Positions 1 through 8,206 of a DNA stretch of 64,000 nt are shown piece after piece. The position numbers and the translations under genes were made by a program. The DNA comes from Candidatus Latescibacterota bacterium (GTDB lineage: Bacteria; JAAXHH01): the NCBI GenBank assembly GCA_012270975.1, contig JAAXHH010000141.1, positions 1 to 64,000 on the forward strand. The letters run 5' to 3'. The notes under the pieces are model-generated. The model was not told the DNA's origin and did not search any database. It saw only the letters and a program-made list of their open reading frames with translations. Each line of letters begins with the position of its first letter. Position 1 is the first letter of the stretch.

Positions 1-2
1 TG

Positions 3-254
3 TCCATTAAACCGGGTCAACTCCACTCGGATATTCCTAGAATAGTCAAACATTATGCAAGTCTAGTTGGCTTGGACTCGAAGGACTTTTCAGGACATTC
101 GCTTAGAGCTGGATTTGTTACCAGTGCGGCATGTCATAACGCTCGATTAGATAAAATCATGGAGATTACAAGGCATTCCAATCCGTCAACTGTGATGAAG
201 TACATACGTGACGCCGATTCGTTTACGGACCATGCAGGGGAGAGTTTTCTGTGA
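3..254 (+). CDS. Tyrosine recombinase/phage integrase, C-terminal part (cut by window edge)
   Basis: This is the end of a site-specific tyrosine recombinase, which cuts and rejoins DNA through a Tyr nucleophile. The frame is open to the window edge, so the gene starts outside; 83 residues are visible. They contain the C-terminal catalytic box: HSLRAGF supplies the His-x-x-Arg pair, TRHSN the second His, and VMKYIR the Tyr. The upstream Arg and Lys of the catalytic set are out of view. A TTG at 72 is in frame but would be an internal start and is unlikely. The gene is AT-richer than the genes beyond 1.5 kb and sits beside toxin-antitoxin genes, as expected of an integrated element. Whether it is intact cannot be judged from here. 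Confidence 0.8.
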   Translation, partial: SIKPGQLHSDIPRIVKHYASLVGLDSKDFSGHSLRAGFVTSAACHNARLDKIMEITRHSNPSTVMKYIRDADSFTDHAGESFL

Positions 255-311
255 TAGGAATCGTAATCGACTGATTTCATTAATTCTGAATACATCGTAT
301 GTGAATTCTAC

Positions 312-590
312 ATGATCCAGTCATTTGCAGATAAGGACACTGAGGAGGTTTTTGATTCTGAAAGCAACCGTCGTTTTGCTGCTATTTCACGGGTCGCGTT
401 ACGAAAACTGATTCAGTTGAATCAAGCCAATGATCTCCGGGATCTCGCGACTCCACCAGGTAACCGTCTCGAAGCCCTCAAAGGTCGACTTTCGGGATTT
501 CATTCCATTCGCATAAACGATCAGTGGCGAATAGTATTCAGGTGGACAGATTCAGGTCCTTTTCAGGTTGCTATAATTGATTATCATTGA
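312..590 (+). CDS. higB: HigB-type toxin (RelE superfamily)
   Basis: The 92-residue protein has the usual HigB length and plan. It opens with [14 protein letters not shown], has a middle [17 protein letters not shown] segment, and ends with QWRIVFRW followed by a final beta strand (VAIIDYH). HigB toxins are ribosome-associated mRNA endonucleases, neutralised by the HigA protein encoded next door. Toxin-before-antitoxin order is the hallmark of higBA, and it is seen here with a 31-bp gap to higA. The basic and aromatic residues of the C-terminal half (R, W, R, F, R, W) are present, so the toxin looks intact. The gene is AT-rich like its neighbours, consistent with horizontal arrival. Confidence 0.88.
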   Translation: MIQSFADKDTEEVFDSESNRRFAAISRVALRKLIQLNQANDLRDLATPPGNRLEALKGRLSGFHSIRINDQWRIVFRWTDSGPFQVAIIDYH

Positions 591-621
591 CTATACACCT
601 GTAACGTTATAGGATACAATT

Positions 622-921
622 ATGAACGAATCCATTACACCCGGCGAGATTCTGCTCGAGGATTATCTCAAGCCTATGGGCATTTCGCAGAATGCCATGG
701 CACGAGCCATCGGGGTTGCACCACGTGCGATCAACGAGATTGTGCACGGACGGCGCTCTATAACGCCTTCCATGTCAATTCGGTTTGGGGCCTTTTTCAA
801 TCAGTCTGACCAGTTCTGGCATGGGATACAGGTTGAATGCGACTTTAGACAACTCGCCAGGGACAAAGCACGGCTTATTGCCGGAATTCAACCTGTTACG
901 GCACTGAATCGGAATCCCTGA
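622..921 (+). CDS. higA: HigA-type antitoxin, XRE-family helix-turn-helix
   Basis: The 99-residue protein begins [21 protein letters not shown], the typical HigA opening that leads into an XRE helix-turn-helix (about residues 19-60, with [19 protein letters not shown] as the DNA-binding helices). It continues with the family segment [17 protein letters not shown] and a C-terminal toxin-contacting tail. HigA binds and inhibits HigB and usually represses the operon promoter. It follows higB on the same strand and is full length, so the pair should be functional. The protein is close to the VapI/HigA addiction-module antidote family. Confidence 0.9.
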   Translation: MNESITPGEILLEDYLKPMGISQNAMARAIGVAPRAINEIVHGRRSITPSMSIRFGAFFNQSDQFWHGIQVECDFRQLARDKARLIAGIQPVTALNRNP

Positions 922-973
922 CCCGTCTGCGAGGGTGGATCGACTCCATAGCAATGAACATGAGATGCATCCG

Positions 974-1216
974 ATGATCAAATCGACCTTAAACGAGAAA
1001 TGGCAGACTACCATTCCGGTCGAAGTCCGAAAAGCACTTCGTCTCAAGCCAAAGCAACGACTGGTTTATGAGTTGATTCCAGGCGGGTTCGTAGTGAGAG
1101 CCGAGTCCGGAACGCTCAAGGACCTGTATGGCATTCTAGCAGATGGCAATGCGTCCGCATCTAAAACCGAGGAACGAAACGCTGTGCGAGCAGCCAGAGC
1201 GGAAAGATACAAATAA
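974..1216 (+). CDS. AbrB/PrlF-type antitoxin
   Basis: The small swapped-hairpin AbrB domain protein has the motif KWQTTIPVEVRKALRLKP near its N-terminus, followed by a beta-rich stretch (RLVYELIPGGFVV). This is the pattern of PrlF/VapB-like antitoxins that bind DNA and neutralise a linked toxin. ATG 974 is chosen because the family starts directly before IKSTL; ATG 965 and GTG 935 are in-frame alternatives, and none has a convincing ribosome site. The reading frame behind it encodes a broken PIN-domain toxin, so this was probably an antitoxin-PIN toxin pair and the antitoxin is now an orphan. The usual Ser/Lys-Gly before QTTIP is Lys-Trp here. Confidence 0.72.
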   Translation: MIKSTLNEKWQTTIPVEVRKALRLKPKQRLVYELIPGGFVVRAESGTLKDLYGILADGNASASKTEERNAVRAARAERYK

Positions 1217-1334
1217 CGCATTCCCGTTGGATACCGTTGTCCTACTGCGTTTCCTTCGAGTCGACCACGTAGCGACATTCGACAGGGATTTCGACCGTTT
1301 CGACGACGTTAGACGCTGGCAGTTCAGCAGTTAA
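1204..1334 (+). pseudogene. Remnant of a PIN-domain (VapC-like) toxin with internal deletion
   Basis: Overlapping the end of the AbrB/PrlF gene in another frame, a short peptide reads like both ends of a PIN-domain ribonuclease. The start, FPLDTVVLLRFL, matches the first strand, which carries the first catalytic Asp (usually LDTNVLLRFL). The rest, VATFDRDFDRFDDVRRW, matches the last strand and helix, which carry the final acidic residues. The roughly 90 residues that should lie between them, including the middle acidic residues, are missing. The join lies near position 1262 and keeps the frame. No proper start codon precedes it. I read it as a toxin inactivated by an in-frame deletion; this rests on pattern recognition without a database search. 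Confidence 0.65.
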
Positions 1335-1369
1335 GCCGTTTCTTTCTGCGGACCAATCCACAAAATATC

Positions 1370-1410
1370 AAAAAAGGCATCCGGGACCGAAAATCCTGGA
1401 TGCCTTTTTT
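1370..1410. terminator. Strong bidirectional intrinsic terminator
   Basis: Arms at 1370-1386 and 1394-1410 pair over 17 positions (one G-U) around a 7-base loop. The outer six pairs are A-T, so the hairpin is followed by a T run on either strand. It lies between the plus-strand antitoxin remnant and the end of the minus-strand radical SAM gene, and would stop transcription from both sides. The rest of 1335-1509 shows no gene. Confidence 0.9.
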
Positions 1411-1509
1411 ATAGCACAAATTCGTCAGTGTTTAACGTCTGATCGATAAGGCGCCGCCCGGTCACTGATCAGACGCCGCCAGCCTTAGATCAGGCTACCG
1501 GGCCGCCGA

Positions 1510-3300
1510 TCAGGCGTCGCCGGTCGCCATCTTGCCCTGGGCGGGTTGGAAGTGCACCGCGGCGATGGCCTCGCGCACCTTGTCCACGTTCTCGGTGAAG
1601 AGAATGCCGAGCTGGGTCAGGGTCCGGTCCATCCGCGTGTTCTTGTCGTGCACGGGGAAGATGTGCAGGTTCTGGACCCGGGCTCTCACGTCGTCCACCA
1701 TCTCGCCGGCCATGACGACCAGGTCGGAGTCCTTGAGCGCGGAAAGCTTCTCCTCGCTGAACTCTTCCACGCGGATGTTCATCTCGGCCAGGAACGTGCG
1801 GAGCACCCGGCTCACGTCCACGTTGGACACGGCCAGCAGCACGCGCTTGTACCGGTCCGGCGACAGGGACACGTTCTCGGCGCGGAGCTCGGCCAGGTAC
1901 TCGGTGTGCTCCTTGAACCACCGCTGAAGGATCGAGTAGCCGTTCAGGCGCAGCAGGCCGTTGCGCAGTTGCCGCGCGGCTTCCCGCTTGTTGAGCCTGA
2001 GCGCGTTGAACGCGGCGCTGGCGAGCTTGGACGCGATGCGGTGCGGCGCGTACATGCCCTTCATCCCTTCCATCACCGTATTGACCAACTCGTAGCGGGT
2101 CATGTTCGGTACGGGGTGGTTGGCGTGGTGGCCGTCGTAATGGCTCCAGTCGCTGCTCAGGTATTCCCCGCCCTGCAGATCGTAGCGGATGGTGTCTTCG
2201 GAACCGGGCAGGTAGGTCAGGATCATGCATTGCGACGTGGCCAGGTCCTTCTTCTTGGCGAACTCGAACTGGGTCTTGATGGTCTCCGGATGATCCGAGT
2301 CGGCGCCGGCGATGAACATGGCGTGGAGGTCGATGCCGTGATCATGGATCGCGTCGATGGCCACCTCCACGTCGTGGGCCGTCTCTTTCTTGCCGTACAG
2401 TTCCAGGGCCGTCTCGTCGATGGATTCGAAACCGACCATCACGCGGTCGCATCCCGCCTCGCGCATCTTCTTCATCAGTTCCGGCTGCTTCGAGATCTCG
2501 TGGCGCATCTGCGCCGCCCACGGGATGATCAGCTTCCGGTCGATCATCCCCTGGATGATGGCCATGGTGCGGTCCACCGGCACGTTGAAGATGTCATCGG
2601 CGAAGAAGAGATAGCTGAAATTCGGCATCTTCGTATAGGCTTCCAGCATATCGAGCACGCGCTCGACGGAATGGCCGCGCAGCTTGTGCCCATTCAGCTT
2701 GGTCACCGTGCAGAAACTGCAGTCCCAGGGACAGCCCCGCTGCGTCTGTATCGACATGATGTCCAATCTGCCCGAAGGTACCAGGCTGAAATCGGGAATG
2801 GGCAGCACGTCCAGGTCTTCCGCCTTGGGCCGCTCCGGATTGTGGATCGCCTGGCCGTCTTCTACCCAGGACAGGTTGGCGATGCCGCGGTAGTCGGCCC
2901 CGGATTCCAGGCACCGGACCAGTTCGACCAGCGCTTCCTCCCCCTCGCCGCGCACCACGAAATCGCAGTGCTGCAGGGCCTCGTCCGGCACGAAGGTCGG
3001 ATGCGTTCCGCCCATCACGATCGTCTTTTCGGGATAGACGTTACGGATGAAATCGGCGTACTGGTAGGATCCGGGCGCCGTGGACGTCAGGGAAGAGATA
3101 CAGATCAGGTCGGCTTCCGCGAACTCGTTCGTATCGATATCCTCCACCTCTTCCAGCATCACCCTGACGCCGTAGCCCAGGTCCCGCATGATCGTCGCGA
3201 GCACGAGGCAGCCGATACGCGGTATATAGGCGTCCGAATACACGTGGAGGTGGGAGGATTTCGGTTCGAGAAAGAGGATGTGCTTGATACTTTTACGCAT
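1510..3300 (-). CDS. B12-binding-domain radical SAM protein
   Basis: The 596-residue protein has three parts. Residues 1-140 form a cobalamin-binding-type Rossmann domain (ICISSLTSTA, VMGGTHPTFVPDEAL, RGEGEEALVEL). Residues about 180-400 form a radical SAM barrel with the cluster motif C190-PWD-C194-SF-C197. Residues about 475-590 form an extra domain. Such enzymes use a [4Fe-4S] cluster, S-adenosylmethionine and usually cobalamin for methylations or ring chemistry; the substrate cannot be told. The architecture resembles the BchE/HpnP/HpnJ group. The start is well supported by AGGAG seven bases upstream. It lies 45 bp behind carA on the same strand and may be read through from it; the bidirectional terminator at 1370 ends the unit. 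Confidence 0.85.
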   Translation of the reverse strand: MRKSIKHILFLEPKSSHLHVYSDAYIPRIGCLVLATIMRDLGYGVRVMLEEVEDIDTNEFAEADLICISSLTSTAPGSYQYADFIRNVYPEKTIVMGGTHPTFVPDEALQHCDFVVRGEGEEALVELVRCLESGADYRGIANLSWVEDGQAIHNPERPKAEDLDVLPIPDFSLVPSGRLDIMSIQTQRGCPWDCSFCTVTKLNGHKLRGHSVERVLDMLEAYTKMPNFSYLFFADDIFNVPVDRTMAIIQGMIDRKLIIPWAAQMRHEISKQPELMKKMREAGCDRVMVGFESIDETALELYGKKETAHDVEVAIDAIHDHGIDLHAMFIAGADSDHPETIKTQFEFAKKKDLATSQCMILTYLPGSEDTIRYDLQGGEYLSSDWSHYDGHHANHPVPNMTRYELVNTVMEGMKGMYAPHRIASKLASAAFNALRLNKREAARQLRNGLLRLNGYSILQRWFKEHTEYLAELRAENVSLSPDRYKRVLLAVSNVDVSRVLRTFLAEMNIRVEEFSEEKLSALKDSDLVVMAGEMVDDVRARVQNLHIFPVHDKNTRMDRTLTQLGILFTENVDKVREAIAAVHFQPAQGKMATGDA

Positions 3301-3345
3301 TGCTTGCTCCTGTAGAAACCGTCCGGAACAGCGCCGTCGGCGGGT

Positions 3346-4482
3346 CTACTGCATGGATGCGATGAATCGGTCGAACAGGTAATCGGCGTCGTGCGGCCCA
3401 GGTGACGCTTCGGGGTGGTACTGTACCGAGAATACCGGATATCGGCGGTGTCTGAGCCCTTCGAGTGTCTGATCGTTCAAGTTGATGTGTGTCAGCTCCA
3501 CCTCGGATTCGTCAAGAGTGGCAGCATCAATGGCGAAACCGTGGTTCTGGGCGGTGATTTCCACCCGTCCCGATTCGCACTGCCGTACAGGCTGATTGGC
3601 GCCGCGGTGGCCGAACTTCAACTTGAACCGCTCTCCGCCCAGCGCCATTCCGAGTAGCTGGTGGCCGATGCAGATGCCGAACATGGGCTTCTGCCCGATC
3701 AGGGCTTTCAACTCTTCAATGGCGTAATGAACGGCGCCGGGATCGCCCGGTCCGTTGGATAACATGATACCGTCGGGGTTCAGCCGGAGAACCTGTTCAG
3801 CCGTATAGTCCGCCGGTAGCACGAGCACCTGGCAGCCCCGTCGCGCCAGGTTTCGCAGGATGTTGTGCTTGACCCCGTAATCCATCACGACGACCCGATA
3901 CGTTCCGGGTTCGTCGAAGCCGTCCCAGACCTTCCCCGGATCTTCGCCTGGAGGGTCCATGTAGATACGGCGATCTCCCTCCCACCGGTACGGACGGTCC
4001 GTGGTCACTTCGCGGACCAGGTCCATGCCTACCATTCTGGGCACGGCCCTGGCCTGTTGTACGAGCGCCTCAGGATCCGCCGCGCCGGATCGTATCACCC
4101 CGCGCATGACGCCGTCGACGCGAAGCCTGCGGGTCAGTGCCCGTGTGTCGATACCGGAGATGCCAACTACGCCATGATCGGCCAGGAACCGATCGAGACT
4201 GTCGGTCGAACGCCAGTTGCTCGGGTTTCGCTGGTACTCCCGGACCACGAATCCTTCTACGTGCGGATGGAGCGATTCCAGGTCGCCCGGATTCACGCCG
4301 TAATTCCCGATTAACGGGTAGGTCATGGTAACGATCTGACCTTTATACGACGGGTCGGTCAGTACCTCCTGATATCCGATCATGCTGGTGTTGAAAACGA
4401 CTTCTCCCACCTTTTCCCCGGTAGCGCCAAAGGATTCGCCTTCGTAGACTGTGCCGTCTTCCAGGGCCAGCCATGCCTCCAT
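3346..4482 (-). CDS. carA: Carbamoyl-phosphate synthase small (glutaminase) subunit
   Basis: CarA releases ammonia from glutamine and channels it to CarB for carbamoyl phosphate, the precursor of pyrimidines and arginine. The 378-residue protein has the N-terminal CarA domain (LALEDGTVYEGESFG, FNTSMIGYQEVLTDPSY) and a C-terminal class I glutamine amidotransferase domain. The latter shows the nucleophile in GICIGHQLLG (Cys271) and the His/Glu pair in HPEASPGP (His356, Glu358). The start at 4482 has GAAGGAG upstream and begins MEAWLAL; the frame extends 13 codons further out but without support. carB is not in the window. A promoter at 4533-4561 precedes it. Confidence 0.95.
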   Translation of the reverse strand: MEAWLALEDGTVYEGESFGATGEKVGEVVFNTSMIGYQEVLTDPSYKGQIVTMTYPLIGNYGVNPGDLESLHPHVEGFVVREYQRNPSNWRSTDSLDRFLADHGVVGISGIDTRALTRRLRVDGVMRGVIRSGAADPEALVQQARAVPRMVGMDLVREVTTDRPYRWEGDRRIYMDPPGEDPGKVWDGFDEPGTYRVVVMDYGVKHNILRNLARRGCQVLVLPADYTAEQVLRLNPDGIMLSNGPGDPGAVHYAIEELKALIGQKPMFGICIGHQLLGMALGGERFKLKFGHRGANQPVRQCESGRVEITAQNHGFAIDAATLDESEVELTHINLNDQTLEGLRHRRYPVFSVQYHPEASPGPHDADYLFDRFIASMQ

Positions 4483-4532
4483 AAACGCTCCTTCAGGGGG
4501 ATGCCGGTGGGGTACTACCAAATATTAGCAAT

Positions 4533-4561
4533 ACGATACCCGAAGCCGCCCGGGGTGTCAA
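4533..4561 (-). promoter_or_regulatory. Predicted sigma-70-type promoter of carA
   Basis: TTGACA (complement of 4556-4561), 17-bp spacer, TATCGT (complement of 4533-4538). It points at carA 50 bp away. No attenuator or UTP-sensing element is evident in the short leader. Confidence 0.6.
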
Positions 4562-4618
4562 GGAAAATCGACCCGACATACACTGGCCGTGCAGGCCCCG
4601 CCTGATCGTTGATATCGC

Positions 4619-4647
4619 TTTACGCACGACAGTAAGGGAAGTATATT
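4619..4647 (+). promoter_or_regulatory. Predicted promoter of the BatA-like gene
   Basis: TTTACG (4619-4624), 17-bp spacer, TATATT (4642-4647), 25 bp before the start codon. A GGGAGGA ribosome site follows at about 4659. It is divergent from the carA promoter. Confidence 0.5.
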
Positions 4648-4671
4648 ACCGAGCCTCCGGGAGGAATCCGA

Positions 4672-6810
4672 ATGACGTTCTTGAACGCGTTGATGTTATT
4701 GGGTCTGGCCGCGGTCGCGGTGCCGCTAGTCATACACCTGTTTCACCGCCAGCGGGTTTCCACCGTCGACTTCAGTTCCGTCATTTTCATCAGGAATCAT
4801 CACCTGCAGCGGTCCCGGGCCCTCAGACTCCGGGAACTCCTGCTTCTCTTGCTCCGTACCCTCATCGTCCTGTTCCTGGTGCTGGCTTTCTCCAGGCCGG
4901 TCGTCGAAGGCCTGGCGGGTTCGCTGATCGGCAGCAGCCTTGAGCAACGGTCGGTCTTCACCATCGTGCTGGACAATTCCTACAGCATGGAAGCCGGCCG
5001 ATACGGCGTCACGCCATTCGCGGCCGCAAAGGTGGAGGCCGGGCGCATCATCGACGCGATGGGGGCAGGTGACGAGGGTTTGATCCTGGTGTCGGCCGAG
5101 CCGCCCGATGCACTGCCACCCGTCCCGACGACCCGAATGGAAACGCTCCGGGAACTGCTGGCGGACTTGGAAGCTTCCGAAAGGTCGGGCGATATTGCCG
5201 GCGCCCTGGATCTCGCGCGGCAAAAACTCGCCGGCATCGTTGCAGCGGACAAGCGCATCTACCTGCTGTCGGATCTGCAGCGAAGCGACTGGCAGCAAAT
5301 GGCGGAATCCACACCGTCGTCGTCTCAGTCGCAACCCGGTCCGCAATTATACCTGTACGTATACGAACCGGAGAGCGTGGACAACGCCAGCATAGACGCG
5401 GTCACCGTCAGCGAGGGACTGCTGATTCGCGATCAGCCGGAACAGTTTGTCGCGACCGTTACGAACCGGAACAATGCCGCGATGAACGCCAGGGAGGTCA
5501 GTCTCGTAATCAACGGCGAGAAACGGGGCAGCCGCCAGGTGACTATCGAAGCGGACGGGACGGGTACCGTGCAGTTCAATGTCCTGATCGACACGCCGGG
5601 TAGATACGTGGGATACGTGGAACTGGACGAAGATGATATCGCGGCAGACAATCGACGGTATTTTACCCTCGCCGTCCCGGACGCCTTCGGCGTTACCGCG
5701 GTCGGGCGGACCGAATCCCGGTACTTCATCGAACAGGTACTGAAACCATCGGGTGGACTGGTCACGCCCGTGGACCTGCGGACTGCATCCGCCGATGTGT
5801 TGAACAGCGATCTGTACGATGCGGGCGTGCTCATCGTGGATGGCGGAGTGGAGCTGACGCCCGCGCGGCTTTCCAGCCTGGAGCGTTACATCTCCTCCGG
5901 TGGCGGAGTCCTGATGTTTCTGGGCGGCGGGCTGGATCCGGCTCACTACGGAAACAGGTTTTTCTCGGACGTCTTCGGTTGTTCGGTCAGGAGCAGAAGG
6001 GGGGTGCCCGATGAGAAGCAGACTTTTCTCCGTATAGACCAGGTCGACTACGAGCATCCTGTCTTTCGCTTTGCCGGCCGTGCGGCCGACGGATTGCCGA
6101 CCGACGCGGCCCGGTTCTACGCGTCCTTTGCCGTGGACGCCGGCCGGGGCGCGCAGGTGATCGCGCGATTCGCGGACGGGACGCCGGCGATACTCGAAGG
6201 ACGAGCCGGCAGCGGCCGGGCATTGCTGGTCGCGACCGACGTAAGCACCGGATGGAGCGATCTGGCGTTGAGAAGCGTGTTCGTTCCGTTCATGCATCGA
6301 AGCGTCCGGTATCTACATCCATCCGTGGCGGTTGCCGAGGGCGGTCACCTGGCGGGAAAACCGGTCGCGCAACCAATTACACGTTTTCCTGCGAATGACG
6401 AACTTTACCTGGAATATCCCTCGGGAGATGTTGAGACCGTAAAGCATCGGCTCGGTCGTAACGGGATCACGGTAGCAATCCCGGATACGAGGCAACCCGG
6501 CGTATACCTCCTGCGGGACGTTGACTTCGTCGCGCAGGCGTTCGCGGTTAATCCGGACACCCGGGAATCGGACCTGGAGCGATTCACGCCTGCGCAGGCG
6601 TCCGGGCTTCTTGGCGGAGACGCCAATGTAGTTCTCATGCACCCGGGTGATTCCGCGGATGTACCGCCGGGCGGGACGTTCAGCGCCGCGGGCCGATACG
6701 AGATATGGAAATCGCTGATCCTCCTCGTGGTGGCGCTTCTCCTGGTCGAATACTGGTTTTCGGGTTCGCGCGCCAGGGCCGGGAGCAACGTGGCCCGGAC
6801 GCCGGTTTAA
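4672..6810 (+). CDS. BatA-like membrane protein with von Willebrand factor A domain
   Basis: The 712-residue protein starts with the BatA/aerotolerance N-terminal module: membrane helix about residues 4-22, the HLFHRQR turn, then helix about 55-75. Next comes a von Willebrand A domain whose metal site reads DNSYS (residues 101-105). A middle beta-rich part and a class-I-amidotransferase-like fold (ADVLNSDLYDAGVLIVDG) follow, with a final membrane helix near residues 682-699. Such proteins scaffold envelope complexes, typically alongside MoxR ATPases and DUF58 proteins; neither is in view. The exact role is unknown. GGGAGGA lies ahead of the ATG. The stop is 14 bp before hflX, so the two are probably co-transcribed. 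Confidence 0.8.
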   Translation: MTFLNALMLLGLAAVAVPLVIHLFHRQRVSTVDFSSVIFIRNHHLQRSRALRLRELLLLLLRTLIVLFLVLAFSRPVVEGLAGSLIGSSLEQRSVFTIVLDNSYSMEAGRYGVTPFAAAKVEAGRIIDAMGAGDEGLILVSAEPPDALPPVPTTRMETLRELLADLEASERSGDIAGALDLARQKLAGIVAADKRIYLLSDLQRSDWQQMAESTPSSSQSQPGPQLYLYVYEPESVDNASIDAVTVSEGLLIRDQPEQFVATVTNRNNAAMNAREVSLVINGEKRGSRQVTIEADGTGTVQFNVLIDTPGRYVGYVELDEDDIAADNRRYFTLAVPDAFGVTAVGRTESRYFIEQVLKPSGGLVTPVDLRTASADVLNSDLYDAGVLIVDGGVELTPARLSSLERYISSGGGVLMFLGGGLDPAHYGNRFFSDVFGCSVRSRRGVPDEKQTFLRIDQVDYEHPVFRFAGRAADGLPTDAARFYASFAVDAGRGAQVIARFADGTPAILEGRAGSGRALLVATDVSTGWSDLALRSVFVPFMHRSVRYLHPSVAVAEGGHLAGKPVAQPITRFPANDELYLEYPSGDVETVKHRLGRNGITVAIPDTRQPGVYLLRDVDFVAQAFAVNPDTRESDLERFTPAQASGLLGGDANVVLMHPGDSADVPPGGTFSAAGRYEIWKSLILLVVALLLVEYWFSGSRARAGSNVARTPV

Positions 6811-6824
6811 AGAGGGAACGCAAT

Positions 6825-8144
6825 ATGCGTGAAATGCACGAAATACCCAGAAACAACCGAGAGCGCGCCTTGCTGATCGGAATGGTGCCGTCAAGCGAAC
6901 GGATCGGCGAAATGGAGGAGTCGCTCGATGAACTGGCCCTGCTGGCCGATACGGCCGGCGCGGAAATCGTGGACCGGGTCATCCAGGTCCGCAGCGCCAT
7001 GCACCCGGCGTACTATATAGGAACCGGAAAGGCCAGGTCGATCGCCGAGTTGTGCAAGGCGGAGGAAATCGACCTTGTGATATTCGACGATGACCTGACA
7101 CCGGCCCAGGTCAGGAACCTGGATCGGGTCATCGAGCGGCGTATCCTGGACCGCAGCGGCCTGATTCTCGATATATTCGCATCGCGGGCCAAGTCGAAGC
7201 AGGCGAAGCTACAGGTTGAACTGGCACAGCTGCAGTACATGATGCCGCGTCTGACGAGGCAGTGGGACCACCTGTCCCGGCAGGAAGGCGGCGTGGCGGC
7301 GGGATCGTCGGGCGGCGCCATCGGAGTGCGGGGGCCCGGTGAAACACAGCTGGAGATCGACCGCCGTTTGACCCGGGGCCGTATTACCCACCTGCGCAGG
7401 AATCTCGATCAGTTGGTCGCATCCTATAATCGTCAGCGTCAGCGCAGAAGCGCCATGTTCTGCATCGCCCTGATCGGGTACACCAACGCCGGGAAGTCCA
7501 CGATTTTCAACGCCTTCACACAGGCGGACACGCTAATCGAAGACAGGCTGTTCGCCACGCTCGACGCGACCACACGGGCGATCAACGTGACCCCCGGCCA
7601 ACCCGTTCTGCTGTCTGATACCGTGGGTTTTATCCGGAAACTGCCCCATCACCTGGTGGCGTCATTCAAGAGTACGCTGACCGAGGTTTACGACGCGGAT
7701 CTGCTCGTACACGTCGTGGACGGCAGCCATCCCAACCACGTGGAACATATCGGGACGGTGAACCAGGTGCTGACGGAACTGGGAGTTTCCGATCTTCCCA
7801 TGCTGCTGGTCTTCAACAAGGCCGACCAGCTGGAAAGCCCGGACGCGCGGGATATCCTGACCCTCTCCTATCCAGACGCCATCACCGTGTCTGCACTGGA
7901 TCCTGATGATATAGAACATTTACGTCAGAGGATTTCAGACCTGGTGGATCGACATCGTGTGGAGCTGGAACTGCTGATCCCCTACGAAAACGGACACGCG
8001 GTTTCCGTGGCGTACGAATCGGGGGAAGTGCTGCACCGGGAAGATGAACCGGAGGGGGTCCGCCTTACGGTCCGCATGATGCCGTCGGTAGCCGGCCGCC
8101 TCGGCAAGACGCTGGACGCTTATGTCTGCAGATACGCGGAGTGA
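6825..8144 (+). CDS. hflX: GTPase HflX, ribosome-associated
   Basis: HflX is a GTPase that binds the large ribosomal subunit and rescues or splits stalled ribosomes. The 439-residue protein has the N-terminal HflX domain (HPAYYIGTGKARSI, FDDDLTPAQVRNL), the family signature GPGETQLEIDRRLTRGRI (about 170-187), and a G domain. The G domain shows the P-loop GYTNAGKS (218-225), DTVGF (G3) and NKAD (G4). The ATG at 6825 with AGAGGG upstream is chosen over a longer in-frame extension that would overlap the preceding gene. The stop codon lies inside a perfect 19-bp tandem duplication (8142-8180). Confidence 0.95.
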   Translation: MREMHEIPRNNRERALLIGMVPSSERIGEMEESLDELALLADTAGAEIVDRVIQVRSAMHPAYYIGTGKARSIAELCKAEEIDLVIFDDDLTPAQVRNLDRVIERRILDRSGLILDIFASRAKSKQAKLQVELAQLQYMMPRLTRQWDHLSRQEGGVAAGSSGGAIGVRGPGETQLEIDRRLTRGRITHLRRNLDQLVASYNRQRQRRSAMFCIALIGYTNAGKSTIFNAFTQADTLIEDRLFATLDATTRAINVTPGQPVLLSDTVGFIRKLPHHLVASFKSTLTEVYDADLLVHVVDGSHPNHVEHIGTVNQVLTELGVSDLPMLLVFNKADQLESPDARDILTLSYPDAITVSALDPDDIEHLRQRISDLVDRHRVELELLIPYENGHAVSVAYESGEVLHREDEPEGVRLTVRMMPSVAGRLGKTLDAYVCRYAE

Positions 8145-8180
8145 GCCGCGCCGGATGGACCTGAGCCGCGCCGGATGGAC
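8142..8180. repeat. Tandem 19-bp duplication at the hflX stop codon
   Basis: The 19 bases from 8142 to 8160 recur exactly at 8162-8180 with one base between (period 20). The first copy includes the hflX TGA. It looks like a recent slippage duplication in the short region between two convergent genes. Confidence 0.9.
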
Positions 8181-8206
8181 TACACCCTGATTTTGGCAAT
8201 AAGCGC

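Noticed and set aside
1546..3315. Long open frame antisense to the radical SAM gene
   Set aside because: It is a GC-driven shadow: composition and motifs fit the minus-strand protein, and the antisense translation is His/Val-rich with no recognisable domain.
4726..6297. Several minus-strand frames inside the BatA-like gene
   Set aside because: Arginine-rich shadow translations without domain features.
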